Part shown: piece after piece, positions 35,395 to 43,956 of the stretch
How positions within the stretch are numbered: position 1 is the stretch's first letter
Layout: each line of letters starts with the position of its first letter
Assembly (NCBI GenBank): GCA_047974745.1
Contig: JBKECO010000012.1
Location: forward strand, 22,141-86,140
Length of the DNA stretch: 64,000 nt
Reading direction: 5' to 3'
Source of the DNA: JBKECO01 sp047974745
GTDB taxonomy: Bacteria; Bacillota; Clostridia; Lachnospirales; Lachnospiraceae
The notes under the pieces: generated by a model
Seen by the model: only the letters and a program-made list of their open reading frames with translations
Database searches by the model: none
What the model was told of the DNA's origin: nothing
Position numbers and translations under genes: made by a program

Positions 35395-36120
35395 ATGAAA
35401 AAATCAAGGACGATTTTTTTTATAACTCTGAGTCTAACTGTTTTATTGCTTACAGGCTGTGGCACAGAAATGTATGTACTGTCTCCTGAGAAAGAGCAGG
35501 CCGTCATATCCTATGCAGCCTATGCAACTGTAAAGCAATTTAAATATGCAGAACCAGTCACAGAGACAGGAACAAGCAGTGAACAGGAAGTTCAGGATCC
35601 AGATACTAATACAGAACTAGATGTAACAACTGAACAAATAGATGTTACAGAATTAGATGATACAGAATTGACTTCTGATACAGAGCTGCCTGCTGATACA
35701 CAGGCTCCGGTATCTTTGACCGATGCACTCGGACTAAAGGATCGTAATATTGATGTGAGCTTCGGTGGTGCAGAACGGATGAAATCCTATAGTGATCAGA
35801 ACTATTTTTCAATGGATGCAGACAGTGGTACTCAGTTCCTGGTACTGCATATTACGATAACAAACAGCTCGGAACAGGTGGAAAAGATAGATCTGCTTTC
35901 TCAGAATCCGGTGTTTCGAGTCGTGACAGAGGATGGCAGTTCCAGGACGGCCATGAAAACAATCCTTGTAAATGATCTAAGTACTTATCAGGGGGAACTG
36001 CAGCCAGGAATATCGGAGGAGACGGTGCTGTTATTCCAAATTCCGGATACGATCGAACAGACGGATCGTCTGGCACTTCAGGTCACAATTAACGGAGCAA
36101 CGAAGACGGTTGACTTATAA
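35395..36120 (+). CDS. Lipoprotein, DUF4352-like
   Basis: About 241 residues. A lipoprotein signal peptide ends at LLTGC. An acidic, Thr/Glu-rich linker (residues ~55-105) leads to a C-terminal beta domain (FLVLHITITNSSEQVEKIDLLS, then LQPGISEETVLLFQI) that resembles the DUF4352/telokin-like immunoglobulin fold of Firmicute lipoproteins; the match is by pattern only. The start is ATG 35395 with GGGAGG at 35381-35386. It sits between a two-component system and cheV, with a 34-base gap to cheV. Confidence 0.78.
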   Translation: MKKSRTIFFITLSLTVLLLTGCGTEMYVLSPEKEQAVISYAAYATVKQFKYAEPVTETGTSSEQEVQDPDTNTELDVTTEQIDVTELDDTELTSDTELPADTQAPVSLTDALGLKDRNIDVSFGGAERMKSYSDQNYFSMDADSGTQFLVLHITITNSSEQVEKIDLLSQNPVFRVVTEDGSSRTAMKTILVNDLSTYQGELQPGISEETVLLFQIPDTIEQTDRLALQVTINGATKTVDL

Positions 36121-36153
36121 ACAGAAAGTTCAAAATGCGGGAGGATATGAATT

Positions 36154-37074
36154 ATGGATACAAATATTTTACTGGAAAGTGGTACGAATGAGCTGGAGAT
36201 CTTAGAATTTACGCTGGGAGAACAGTCATATGGCATGAATGTAGCAAAGATCAGGGAGATATTGTCATATCAACCGATCACCCCGATGCCGAATTCGCAT
36301 CCAAGTATCGAAGGTGTTTTTATGCCAAGAGATACGATGCTCACAGTAATTGATTTAAAACATGCCATTGGTGTTCCTGAAAATGATAAACAAGGACTTT
36401 TCATAATCAGTAATTTCAATAATTTAAATATAGCTTTTCACGTAGATGACGTAGTGGGAATTAAGCGTGTATCCTGGAGTGAGATCATCAAACCGGATAA
36501 TACTGTTAATAAGGCAGGTACTGGCGTGTCGACAGGAGTTGTGAAGTTTGGGAACAAGCTTGTGGTAATCCTGGATTTCGAGAAAATAGTAACAGATATC
36601 AGCACTGCCTCAGGATTAAAAGTCGAGGAGATTGAGCATTTTAAAGGTCGAGACCGTAAGGAATATCCGATCCTTCTGGCTGAGGATTCACCTATGCTCG
36701 GAAAGCTGCTCAGAAACTGCCTGGCAGATGCAGGATATACGAACCAGATCTTTACGGAAAATGGAGAAGAGGCATGGGAGAAAGTACTTGAATTTAAAAA
36801 AGCGGGAACGATCCATGAGAAGATTCACCTTGTCATTACCGATATTGAAATGCCAAAAATGGATGGTCACAGACTTACAAAGCTGATCAAAACAGATGAA
36901 GAATGTAAATATATTCCAGTGGTCATCTTCTCGTCGCTGGTGAACGAAGAAATGAGAAAAAAAGGAGAGCAGCTTGGCGCAGATGCGCAGCTGACAAAGC
37001 CTGAGATCGGTATGCTCGTTGAGGCGATCGACGCACTCCTGGAAAAAAGAAACGAAGCGATAAACAAGAAATAA
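36154..37074 (+). CDS. cheV: CheV chemotaxis coupling protein (CheW-receiver fusion)
   Basis: A 306-residue protein with a CheW-like domain (~15-150, EILEFTLGEQSYGMNVAKI) joined to a receiver domain (~170-300) whose phosphoacceptor is Asp230 (VITDIEMPKMDG). CheV couples chemoreceptors to CheA and adapts by being phosphorylated. A GGGAGG ribosome binding site precedes the ATG. No cheA, cheY or flagellar gene is nearby; the soluble receptor 6 kb upstream is the only other chemotaxis gene in view. Its place beside a lipoprotein and a highly charged membrane protein is unusual. Confidence 0.93.
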   Translation: MDTNILLESGTNELEILEFTLGEQSYGMNVAKIREILSYQPITPMPNSHPSIEGVFMPRDTMLTVIDLKHAIGVPENDKQGLFIISNFNNLNIAFHVDDVVGIKRVSWSEIIKPDNTVNKAGTGVSTGVVKFGNKLVVILDFEKIVTDISTASGLKVEEIEHFKGRDRKEYPILLAEDSPMLGKLLRNCLADAGYTNQIFTENGEEAWEKVLEFKKAGTIHEKIHLVITDIEMPKMDGHRLTKLIKTDEECKYIPVVIFSSLVNEEMRKKGEQLGADAQLTKPEIGMLVEAIDALLEKRNEAINKK

Positions 37075-37093
37075 ATAGTCAGGGGGCAGAGCT

Positions 37094-38287
37094 GTGAAAT
37101 TACCGGATGAAGAAATAGATGATCAACTTTTAGATGAACTCGAGAAGGAATTTGAGGATCGTTCCGATGATTTTGAGGAAACTCTGATATCCTTTGAACA
37201 GGAACTTGCTGACGGTGAGAATCAAGAAGATTTCATGTCAGAAGACGAGGTGCTCGATAATTTTGACAAAATTTTAGATAATGCAAAACGCAGCAAGTCC
37301 GGATCCTTGGATGAGTTTGAAGAAGCACTATATGAAGAAGCAGAAGATGCAGAAGATGCAGAAGATGTGGAAGATGCGAAAGATAATCAGGTATTAGATA
37401 TTGACAGGGAACTAGAGATTGCAAAGGAAGCTGCAACAAGAGCTGAATCAGAGATTCCGGCATCAGAACCTGCACCGAAGAGGTATGAACTTTCAGAGAT
37501 CGACGAAATACCAGAGATCGACGAAATATCGGAGAACCATGAACCGGCAGGTCAGCACGATGGCATTTCCCTGGAAGGACTGTCAGAGGAAGAGATACAG
37601 GTAATCAATGAATTAAAGGAAGCGGAAGCAATGATGCAGGAGGCATCTGCTTTTAATACAGCATCTCCAGAGAATTCATCAGGAAAAAAAGAAAAGAAGA
37701 AAAAAGAAAAGAAGAAAAAAGAAAAAAGAGAAAAAGTAAAGAAGGAAAAGGTAAAAAAAGAAAAGAAGAAAAGGGAGAAGAAAGAAAGGCCTCCAGAAAG
37801 TACTGAGCCTTCGATACCTCTTCCAAAAAAGCCATTGATTGGAATTGGAATTCTTGCAGCTTCACTGCTTTTTCTTATATTTTTCATGACAGGATTTGTG
37901 GCGAGCTCTACTCAAATTTCATCTGCAAAAAGCAGCTATCAGGAACAAAATTATTTGACAGGTTATGCGACGATCGCAGGAAAAGAAATCAAGGGTTCAG
38001 AGGAAGAATTCTATCAGAAATTACGACTTCTGGCTGGTTTGCAGTCGAAGATCAATACACACCAGGGATTATACTATGCGGGGCTGTATGAGGAGTCGCT
38101 AAGTACACTTATATTGGCATTACAGACCTATGATTCCCAAATCGAGACAGCAAAAGAATTAGGTATTACAGAGCAGCATGATGTACTAGGTCAGCAAATT
38201 ACAGCGTATCTTACCAGTGAGTTCCAAGTGGATCCTGAAACGGTAAGAGTTCAGTATGAAACAGCTGATCTGGAGGGATCAGAATAA
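37094..38287 (+). CDS. Charge-segregated single-pass membrane protein, function unknown
   Basis: A 397-residue protein of striking composition. Residues 1-~190 are acidic and repetitive (tandem EDAEDAED units and EIDEIPEIDEI units). Residues ~195-240 are almost all Lys and Glu. One membrane helix follows at ~248-270 (GIGILAASLLFLIFFMTGFV), then ~125 residues of mostly helical, soluble C-terminus outside. By the positive-inside rule the acidic and Lys-rich half is cytoplasmic. The start is GTG 37094 with AGGGGG at 37081-37086. It follows cheV by 19 bases and precedes hisH, so it is probably in the same mRNA. I recognise no family. Confidence 0.8.
   Translation: MKLPDEEIDDQLLDELEKEFEDRSDDFEETLISFEQELADGENQEDFMSEDEVLDNFDKILDNAKRSKSGSLDEFEEALYEEAEDAEDAEDVEDAKDNQVLDIDRELEIAKEAATRAESEIPASEPAPKRYELSEIDEIPEIDEISENHEPAGQHDGISLEGLSEEEIQVINELKEAEAMMQEASAFNTASPENSSGKKEKKKKEKKKKEKREKVKKEKVKKEKKKREKKERPPESTEPSIPLPKKPLIGIGILAASLLFLIFFMTGFVASSTQISSAKSSYQEQNYLTGYATIAGKEIKGSEEEFYQKLRLLAGLQSKINTHQGLYYAGLYEESLSTLILALQTYDSQIETAKELGITEQHDVLGQQITAYLTSEFQVDPETVRVQYETADLEGSE
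37340..37730 (+). repeat. Tandem low-complexity coding repeats in the charged membrane protein
   Basis: Five 9-base units (gcagaagat-like) at 37340-37384, two 18-base units at 37496-37531, and two 15-base units (gaaaagaagaaaaaa) at 37691-37720. All keep the reading frame, so copy number could vary between strains without a frameshift. Confidence 0.85.
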
Positions 38288-38297
38288 GAGGTTAGAA

Positions 38298-38915
38298 ATG
38301 ATTGCAATTTTGGATTATGATGCTGGAAATTTAAAAAGTGTAGAAAAAGCACTTGCATTCCTCGGACAGGAAAGTGTAATCACACGAGACAGATCCATTG
38401 TAAAAAAGGCTGACAAGGTCATTTTACCTGGAGTTGGTGCTTTTGCAGCAGCTATGCAGCAGTTAAAAAAATACGAAGTGGACAAAATGATAGAGGAAAT
38501 AGTGGCAAATCAGAAGCCACTTCTTGGAATTTGTCTCGGACTGCAGTTGTTATTCAATGGAAGTGAAGAGAATGGTGGTGTCGAAGGACTGCATATATTA
38601 GATGGAGACATCGTCAGGATTCCCATACAGGAAGGGCTTAAAATACCGCATATAGGCTGGAATTCCCTGGAATTTGCCAATCAGGGCAGACTGTTTGAAG
38701 GAATTTTGAATCAGTCTTTCGTGTATTTTGTACACTCCTATTATTTAAGAGCAAGGGACGAGAAGATTGTGAAAGCAACAACAGAGTATGGTACTCTGAT
38801 TCATGCCTCTGTTGAGCAGGACAATATTTTTGCATGCCAGTTTCATCCAGAGAAGAGCAGTACAATTGGGCTTTGGATCTTACGTAATTTTTCTGGTATT
38901 TTGGGAGGAGTGTAA
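38298..38915 (+). CDS. hisH: Imidazole glycerol phosphate synthase, glutamine amidotransferase subunit
   Basis: A 205-residue class I amidotransferase with the catalytic triad Cys79 (GICLGLQLL), His183 and Glu185 (QFHPEKS). With HisF it makes imidazole glycerol phosphate and AICAR in histidine synthesis; HisH supplies ammonia. ATG 38298 follows AGAGG; a longer frame begins inside the previous gene. HisF begins 2 bases after the stop. No other his genes are in view, so the pair is separated from the rest of the pathway. Confidence 0.95.
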   Translation: MIAILDYDAGNLKSVEKALAFLGQESVITRDRSIVKKADKVILPGVGAFAAAMQQLKKYEVDKMIEEIVANQKPLLGICLGLQLLFNGSEENGGVEGLHILDGDIVRIPIQEGLKIPHIGWNSLEFANQGRLFEGILNQSFVYFVHSYYLRARDEKIVKATTEYGTLIHASVEQDNIFACQFHPEKSSTIGLWILRNFSGILGGV

Positions 38916-38917
38916 TT

Positions 38918-39679
38918 ATGCATACAAAAAGAATCATTCCTTGCCTCGATGTAAATAATGGTCGTGTTGTAAAAGGAGTTAATTTTGTAAATCTGATCGA
39001 TGCGGGAGATCCTGTTGAGATTGCTGCCGCATATGACAGGGCAGGTGCCGATGAGGTCGTTTTTCTGGATATTACAGCCTCCTCTGATGCACGGGGCACA
39101 GTTGTCGATATGGTCCGCAAGGTCGCAGAAAAAGTGTTTATTCCATTTACTGTGGGAGGTGGCATCCGTACCGTTGAAGATTTTAAAGTGCTGCTTCGAG
39201 AAGGAGCAGACAAGATATCCATAAACTCATCTGCAATAGACAGACCGGAGTTGATAAGTGAAGCAGCTGACAAATTTGGCAGTCAATGTGTTGTTGTTGC
39301 AATCGATGCAAGAGCAAGAGAGGATGGAAGCGGCTGGAATATCTTTAAGAACGGTGGTCGAATCGATATGGGAATCGATGCTGTTGAATGGGCAATACGA
39401 GCAGATCAACTTGGTGCAGGTGAGATACTTTTGACCAGCATGGATTGCGATGGAACAAAGGGTGGATATGATCTGGAATTAACAAAGTTGATCTCGGATC
39501 ATGTTTCGATTCCTGTAATTGCATCAGGGGGTGCAGGTGAGATGTCTCACTTTTATGAAGCTTTGACACTGGGAGGAGCTGATGCAGCACTTGCTGCTTC
39601 CCTGTTTCATTTTAAAGAGCTTGAGATTCTGCAATTAAAGAATTATTTATCTCAAAGAGGGGTGTCTGTAAGAAAATAG
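38918..39679 (+). CDS. hisF: Imidazole glycerol phosphate synthase, cyclase subunit
   Basis: A 253-residue TIM barrel with the catalytic acids Asp11 (PCLDVNNGRVVKG) and Asp130 (VAIDARA), and phosphate-binding GGGIRT and ASGGAGE loops. It uses ammonia from HisH. Both catalytic Asp are intact, which supports a true histidine-pathway enzyme over a sugar-amidation paralogue. It is followed after 54 bases by ung on the same strand. Confidence 0.96.
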   Translation: MHTKRIIPCLDVNNGRVVKGVNFVNLIDAGDPVEIAAAYDRAGADEVVFLDITASSDARGTVVDMVRKVAEKVFIPFTVGGGIRTVEDFKVLLREGADKISINSSAIDRPELISEAADKFGSQCVVVAIDARAREDGSGWNIFKNGGRIDMGIDAVEWAIRADQLGAGEILLTSMDCDGTKGGYDLELTKLISDHVSIPVIASGGAGEMSHFYEALTLGGADAALAASLFHFKELEILQLKNYLSQRGVSVRK

Positions 39680-39733
39680 GTTATGATGTAAGGATGTAAG
39701 ACGAATACAATGGTAAGGAAGAGTATAAGTAAG

Positions 39734-40411
39734 ATGTCAAAAATAACCAATGATTGGGAAGCAGCAGTCAGTGAAGAGTTCAAAAAGCAATATTATCGAC
39801 AACTCTATCAATTTGTAAAACATGAATATAGCATACATGAAATCTATCCTCCGGCAGATGCGATTTTCAATGCACTGCATTATACACCATTGAGCAAGGT
39901 GAAGGTATTGCTACTGGGACAAGATCCCTATCATAATGCAAATCAGGCACATGGGTTATGTTTTTCCGTTCCGCAGGATCAAAGGGAAATACCACCTTCC
40001 CTCGTAAATATTTATAAAGAGCTGCAGACAGACTGTGGATGTTATATTCCAAATAATGGATATTTGCGAAAATGGGCAGATCAGGGAGTCTTAATGCTGA
40101 ATACCGTACTCACAGTCAAAGCCCATCAGGCGAATTCACATAAAGGAATGGGATGGGAGATCTTTACAGATGCCATTATCCATGCGGTGAATAAGCAGGA
40201 GAGACCCATAGTCTTTTTGTTATGGGGCAGACCTGCGCAGGAAAAAGCCAGCATGCTCAATAACGAAAAGCATCTGATCCTAACAGCACCACATCCTAGT
40301 CCATTGTCAGCATACAGAGGTTTTTTTGGATGCCATCACTTTAGTCAGACGAATGAATTTTTAATCAAGAACGGACAGTCCCCAATTGACTGGCAAATAG
40401 AGAATCAATAA
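39734..40411 (+). CDS. ung: Uracil-DNA glycosylase
   Basis: A 225-residue family 1 enzyme that removes uracil from DNA. The water-activating loop GQDPYHN carries Asp64, and the minor-groove loop HPSPLSAYRG is near the end. ATG 39734 (MSKITNDW) is preferred to the in-frame ATG at 39710 because family members start here and AAGGAAGAG lies upstream. It ends in a terminator hairpin that overlaps the 3' end of the convergent kinase gene. Confidence 0.95.
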   Translation: MSKITNDWEAAVSEEFKKQYYRQLYQFVKHEYSIHEIYPPADAIFNALHYTPLSKVKVLLLGQDPYHNANQAHGLCFSVPQDQREIPPSLVNIYKELQTDCGCYIPNNGYLRKWADQGVLMLNTVLTVKAHQANSHKGMGWEIFTDAIIHAVNKQERPIVFLLWGRPAQEKASMLNNEKHLILTAPHPSPLSAYRGFFGCHHFSQTNEFLIKNGQSPIDWQIENQ

Positions 40412-40437
40412 AAGAGCGTTAAAAAACGCTCTTTTTT
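40410..40437. terminator. Bidirectional terminator between ung and the YesM-type kinase
   Basis: A perfect 11-bp stem (AAAAGAGCGTT/AACGCTCTTTT) with a 4-base A loop, flanked by A and T runs on both strands, so it can stop transcription from either side. It includes the last codons of the minus-strand kinase. Confidence 0.85.
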
Positions 40438-42227
40438 GGTATTCTGATTTCAACTTCGGTTTCCTGATTTGCAACACTGCGATAGGTCAGTCCATAATTC
40501 TCGCCATAGAAGAGTTGAAGCCGCCGGTGCGTGTTATAGACACCGATGTTACTACCTGTTCTGCTTGCCCCATCTCCGGTCAGAAGAATCGCCAGTTTTT
40601 CTTTTGTTATTCCAACACCATCATCCGACAGAATAAATACCAGTTCATCCTTTTCTGCCCATCCCATGATGATGATCGTACCCTCTCGGGACTTTTTTTC
40701 AAGAATACCATGCAAAAGTGCATTCTCAACAAGTGGTTGAAAAATCAGTTTTGGTATCTGATACTGCAGCATTTCATCTGGAACATCGATAATGAACCGG
40801 ATGCGATCCCGAAATCGCATATTCTGAAGCTTCATATATAGATCTGCATGTTCGAGCTCATCTTTGATCGTTACGACACTCAGACCTTTATTCAACGTGA
40901 GCTTATAGAATTTTGACAAAAGCACCACCGCAGCAGAAACCTCATCAGGATGACCGGTCTTTGCCTGCCAGTTTATCATATCGAGAGTGTTATATAGAAA
41001 ATGAGGATTGATCTGGGACTGAAGAGCCTGAAATTCAGAGAACCGCAATTCCTCTGCTGTTGCAGCCTGAATATCCATCAGCTGATTGATCTCGTCAGAC
41101 ATATAATTGTAAGTCTCGACCAGGTCACCAATCTCATCCTCTCCGGGAGTCACCACAATTCGGGCAGGTGGTCCATTCCTGACATTTTTCATCTGATGAA
41201 TGATATTTGAGAGCCGTATCAATATGGAGTTGCTCAGCAGTGTAGAAAGCAAGATACTAATGATCAAAAATATGGTGTAGAGCAGTGCGAATTGAAAGAT
41301 CAAAGTATTGCTTTCGGCTACTACATTTGCAGCAGGAACAGCCGAAATCATATACCAGTCAGTGCCTGGAACCGTCCGATATCCCACATAGACCTGCTCA
41401 TCGACAAAGTTGACCCTTTCAAAGGTATTTTGACTACTGATCTGCTCCGGTATGGAAGAATAATTCATAAAATAAGTACCGGAGAGCGTGGCGTTCGTAG
41501 TCGAAACAATGGCCTCTCTCTGGTTGACCAGATAGATCACACTATCGGTAAACGGGATATCATGTAAAATAATATCGTTGACAGCAGCATGAGAGAAATA
41601 TACAGCCACATAGGCGGATTTTTCGCTCAGCAGATTGATCCTGCGAATGATGGCAAATTCTCCGTCATTGGCCAGCTCGTCAGGGGATAGATACATACTC
41701 GGACAAATCAAAAGCGAAGAACCAGAGCTTTGAAAAATTCCATGCCAATAAGTACCATAAGCCTTATCCATAGGGTAAAAAAGTGAAGTCGCAGATTTTT
41801 CCTCAAGTGCGGTGTAATGATCCTCTGCCACAAAAATGTGTATGGATGTGACCGTCCGTCCATCGATCTGGGATTTGCAGGATTCCAGAAAATTATTTAG
41901 ATCCGTATCGAAATCTTCCGTTTCCGTGTAAGACTGTGGGTCATAGCTACTGATAAAGGAGCGGAAAAAGGAGCTATCTGACACAGCGGACTCTGAGGAC
42001 TTTACCTGAGAGATCATGGAGGAAAGGCTGATCGAAGTCTGCTGGCTGATGATTTCAAGTGAAGATATGGTATTAGTGGTAATGATCGCTGAGAATCGAC
42101 TGAATGTAAAAAGTGCAATTACAATGGTTGGAATCATGGCAAGCATCAGGTGAGTGAGTATGAATTTCGATTTCAAGCGCATCTTATAGAAGTAACCATA
42201 AGATAGTTTTTTCAGAAGTTTTCTCAT
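40419..42227 (-). CDS. YesM-type sensor histidine kinase
   Basis: A 602-residue kinase with helices at ~22-45 and ~305-330 enclosing a ~260-residue extracellular sensor, then HAMP, His409 (NPHFLYNTLDMINW), and HATPase (QPLVENALLHGILE, DDGVGITKE). Its ATG overlaps the stop of the response regulator by 4 bases (ATGA). It is divergent, across the regulator, from the ABC importer at 43957. It probably senses the sugar that importer carries. Confidence 0.93.
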   Translation of the reverse strand: MRKLLKKLSYGYFYKMRLKSKFILTHLMLAMIPTIVIALFTFSRFSAIITTNTISSLEIISQQTSISLSSMISQVKSSESAVSDSSFFRSFISSYDPQSYTETEDFDTDLNNFLESCKSQIDGRTVTSIHIFVAEDHYTALEEKSATSLFYPMDKAYGTYWHGIFQSSGSSLLICPSMYLSPDELANDGEFAIIRRINLLSEKSAYVAVYFSHAAVNDIILHDIPFTDSVIYLVNQREAIVSTTNATLSGTYFMNYSSIPEQISSQNTFERVNFVDEQVYVGYRTVPGTDWYMISAVPAANVVAESNTLIFQFALLYTIFLIISILLSTLLSNSILIRLSNIIHQMKNVRNGPPARIVVTPGEDEIGDLVETYNYMSDEINQLMDIQAATAEELRFSEFQALQSQINPHFLYNTLDMINWQAKTGHPDEVSAAVVLLSKFYKLTLNKGLSVVTIKDELEHADLYMKLQNMRFRDRIRFIIDVPDEMLQYQIPKLIFQPLVENALLHGILEKKSREGTIIIMGWAEKDELVFILSDDGVGITKEKLAILLTGDGASRTGSNIGVYNTHRRLQLFYGENYGLTYRSVANQETEVEIRIPKKSVF

Positions 42228-43771
42228 TGAAGTTCCTTTTCTCTATATTCCGAGGGTGAGAGACCGACCTGTTTTTTAAAGCTCTTTCCAAAATAATTTC
42301 CGTCCGTATAGCCGACCTTGGAAGAAATTTCAGTGATCTTATTGCGAGAATCCTCTAAGAGTATTTTTGCACGTTCGATTCGATAGTCCGTAATGTACTG
42401 ATTCAGTGTCTGGTTCGTTTCTGATTTGAAAATCGTACACAGATAGGATGTGGACAGATGCACGTGATTGCTGATGTCCTTGATCGACAGTGTCGATTCG
42501 TGAAAATGTCGGCTAATATACTCTTTGATCAGGAAGATGTTCTGTGTATCCGTCTTCAAATCCTGATGGATAGTTTTTTCCCTATAAGCAGACAGATGCA
42601 GCTGGAATAGAAGGTGAAGCTCTTCTAAAGAAATGCAGCCTGCAATTTGTCCCATGACACTGCTACCGCCTTCGGGCATAATGATTTTTTTCTCAAAAGC
42701 GGATCGGTTTACATTAGAAAAAAATCTGTAATAAATATCCCTTGTCTGATCTGCTAGTAATTCCTGATTCGTTTTCAAAGCGAGAAAAAGATCGGTCTCT
42801 GCTGACTCGATCATTTTGTAATCTGCACTTGAGATCGCCGAATTGACACGCTCGATCTTTTGGCTAAGATCCTGCTGGTTCATACTGATGGGAATGGAAT
42901 CTGCCGTCAGTATAGATCCGTTCTCAAAGTAGAATGCGCTCTGCATGAGCAGAACAGCAGCATTGTAGGACTTATAGAGATTTGCAATATTAGAGACCGT
43001 TTTACCGATTCCAGCGATACATCTTCTCTGATCACTGAAAACAGACAGGATCTCTTTGGCAATATGGTGCAGTGTGCGACTGCCAAATTCCTTACTGCTT
43101 ATAATATGCAAAATCAGATAACGCCTGTGCTTCATCGTATAGATATGTGATAGTCGGTGCTGCTTCATCAGGATCGTGATTTCATTCAGATCCTGCATCA
43201 GGCTATCCTCTGGGATCTCGATCAAGGAAGGATTGATTTCAAAAATGAGTGTGGAAAAGCATCCGCTGCCAGTGGAAGGGATCGAGAGTAAATTCAGAGC
43301 ATCCAGATTCAGCTCTTGCTGCTTTTTAGTCAACGACAGAGCAAAGTTCTGCAAAGACTCCTGCTGCAGCAAAGCAGAGGAGCGTGAAATCATATGGTGT
43401 TTTTCAATATTTGAAATAGCTTCCAGGATCGCATCCTCAATTTCAGATGGATCGATGGGTTTTTCCACATAGCGGACAGCGTGCAGATTGATCGCAGCCT
43501 TTAGATATTCTTTATCGGAATATCCGCTCATAAAAATAATGGTGCATTCCGGAAAAAGTATAAGAAGCTCAGTAGCCAGGGAGATACCATCTCTTTGCGG
43601 CATTCTGACATCAGTCAGCAGAATATCAGGTTTCATGATTCGTGCCTTTAAAAGCGCTTCTTCACCATCCTGTGCCTGCTCTACTTTGCTGATTCCAAGC
43701 CTCTTCCAGTCAATATTATCGGTCAGACCAATTCTGGTCAGTTCTTCATCATCAACTATAAGTAAATTCAT
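42224..43771 (-). CDS. YesN-type response regulator with AraC output domain
   Basis: 515 residues: receiver with Asp54 (ILLTDVRMP), a long middle region of ~290 residues (as usual in YesN, unknown role), and a C-terminal AraC pair (IKDISNHVHLSTSYLCTIF, then ITEISSKVGYTDGNYFGKSF, ending GLSPSEYR). It shares an ATGA overlap with the kinase. Its 5' end faces the ABC importer operon across 185 bases. Confidence 0.93.
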   Translation of the reverse strand: MNLLIVDDEELTRIGLTDNIDWKRLGISKVEQAQDGEEALLKARIMKPDILLTDVRMPQRDGISLATELLILFPECTIIFMSGYSDKEYLKAAINLHAVRYVEKPIDPSEIEDAILEAISNIEKHHMISRSSALLQQESLQNFALSLTKKQQELNLDALNLLSIPSTGSGCFSTLIFEINPSLIEIPEDSLMQDLNEITILMKQHRLSHIYTMKHRRYLILHIISSKEFGSRTLHHIAKEILSVFSDQRRCIAGIGKTVSNIANLYKSYNAAVLLMQSAFYFENGSILTADSIPISMNQQDLSQKIERVNSAISSADYKMIESAETDLFLALKTNQELLADQTRDIYYRFFSNVNRSAFEKKIIMPEGGSSVMGQIAGCISLEELHLLFQLHLSAYREKTIHQDLKTDTQNIFLIKEYISRHFHESTLSIKDISNHVHLSTSYLCTIFKSETNQTLNQYITDYRIERAKILLEDSRNKITEISSKVGYTDGNYFGKSFKKQVGLSPSEYREKELQ

Positions 43772-43909
43772 TTTAAATCCCCATTGCTTTTTATCATCAT
43801 GGTAAAATTACTTTCTTATTGTAACAAAATATTTGCATTTCGCAACAGGAAAGGAAGAATTTACCCAGAATCAAAAGAAATTACGATAGGAGTTTCGAGG
43901 GATTTCTAA

Positions 43910-43915
43910 TATAAT
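43910..43915 (+). promoter_or_regulatory. -10 element for the deoxysugar-type importer
   Basis: A perfect TATAAT lies 41 bases before the GTG start, with no recognisable -35 at 17-18 bases. That fits a promoter needing activation by the divergent YesN-type regulator. Confidence 0.5.
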
Positions 43916-43956
43916 TTAATTTGTCAAAGGAACCAATCAACGAAAGGAGAACGAAA

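Noticed and set aside
37552..37887. Phe/Ser-rich minus-strand ORF
   Set aside because: It is the complement of the Lys-rich repeat tract and has no other support.
38298..39679. HisHF as a sugar-amidation pair (WbuYZ-like)
   Set aside because: Both HisF catalytic Asp and all HisH triad residues are intact and no amidotransferase-linked sugar genes are adjacent.
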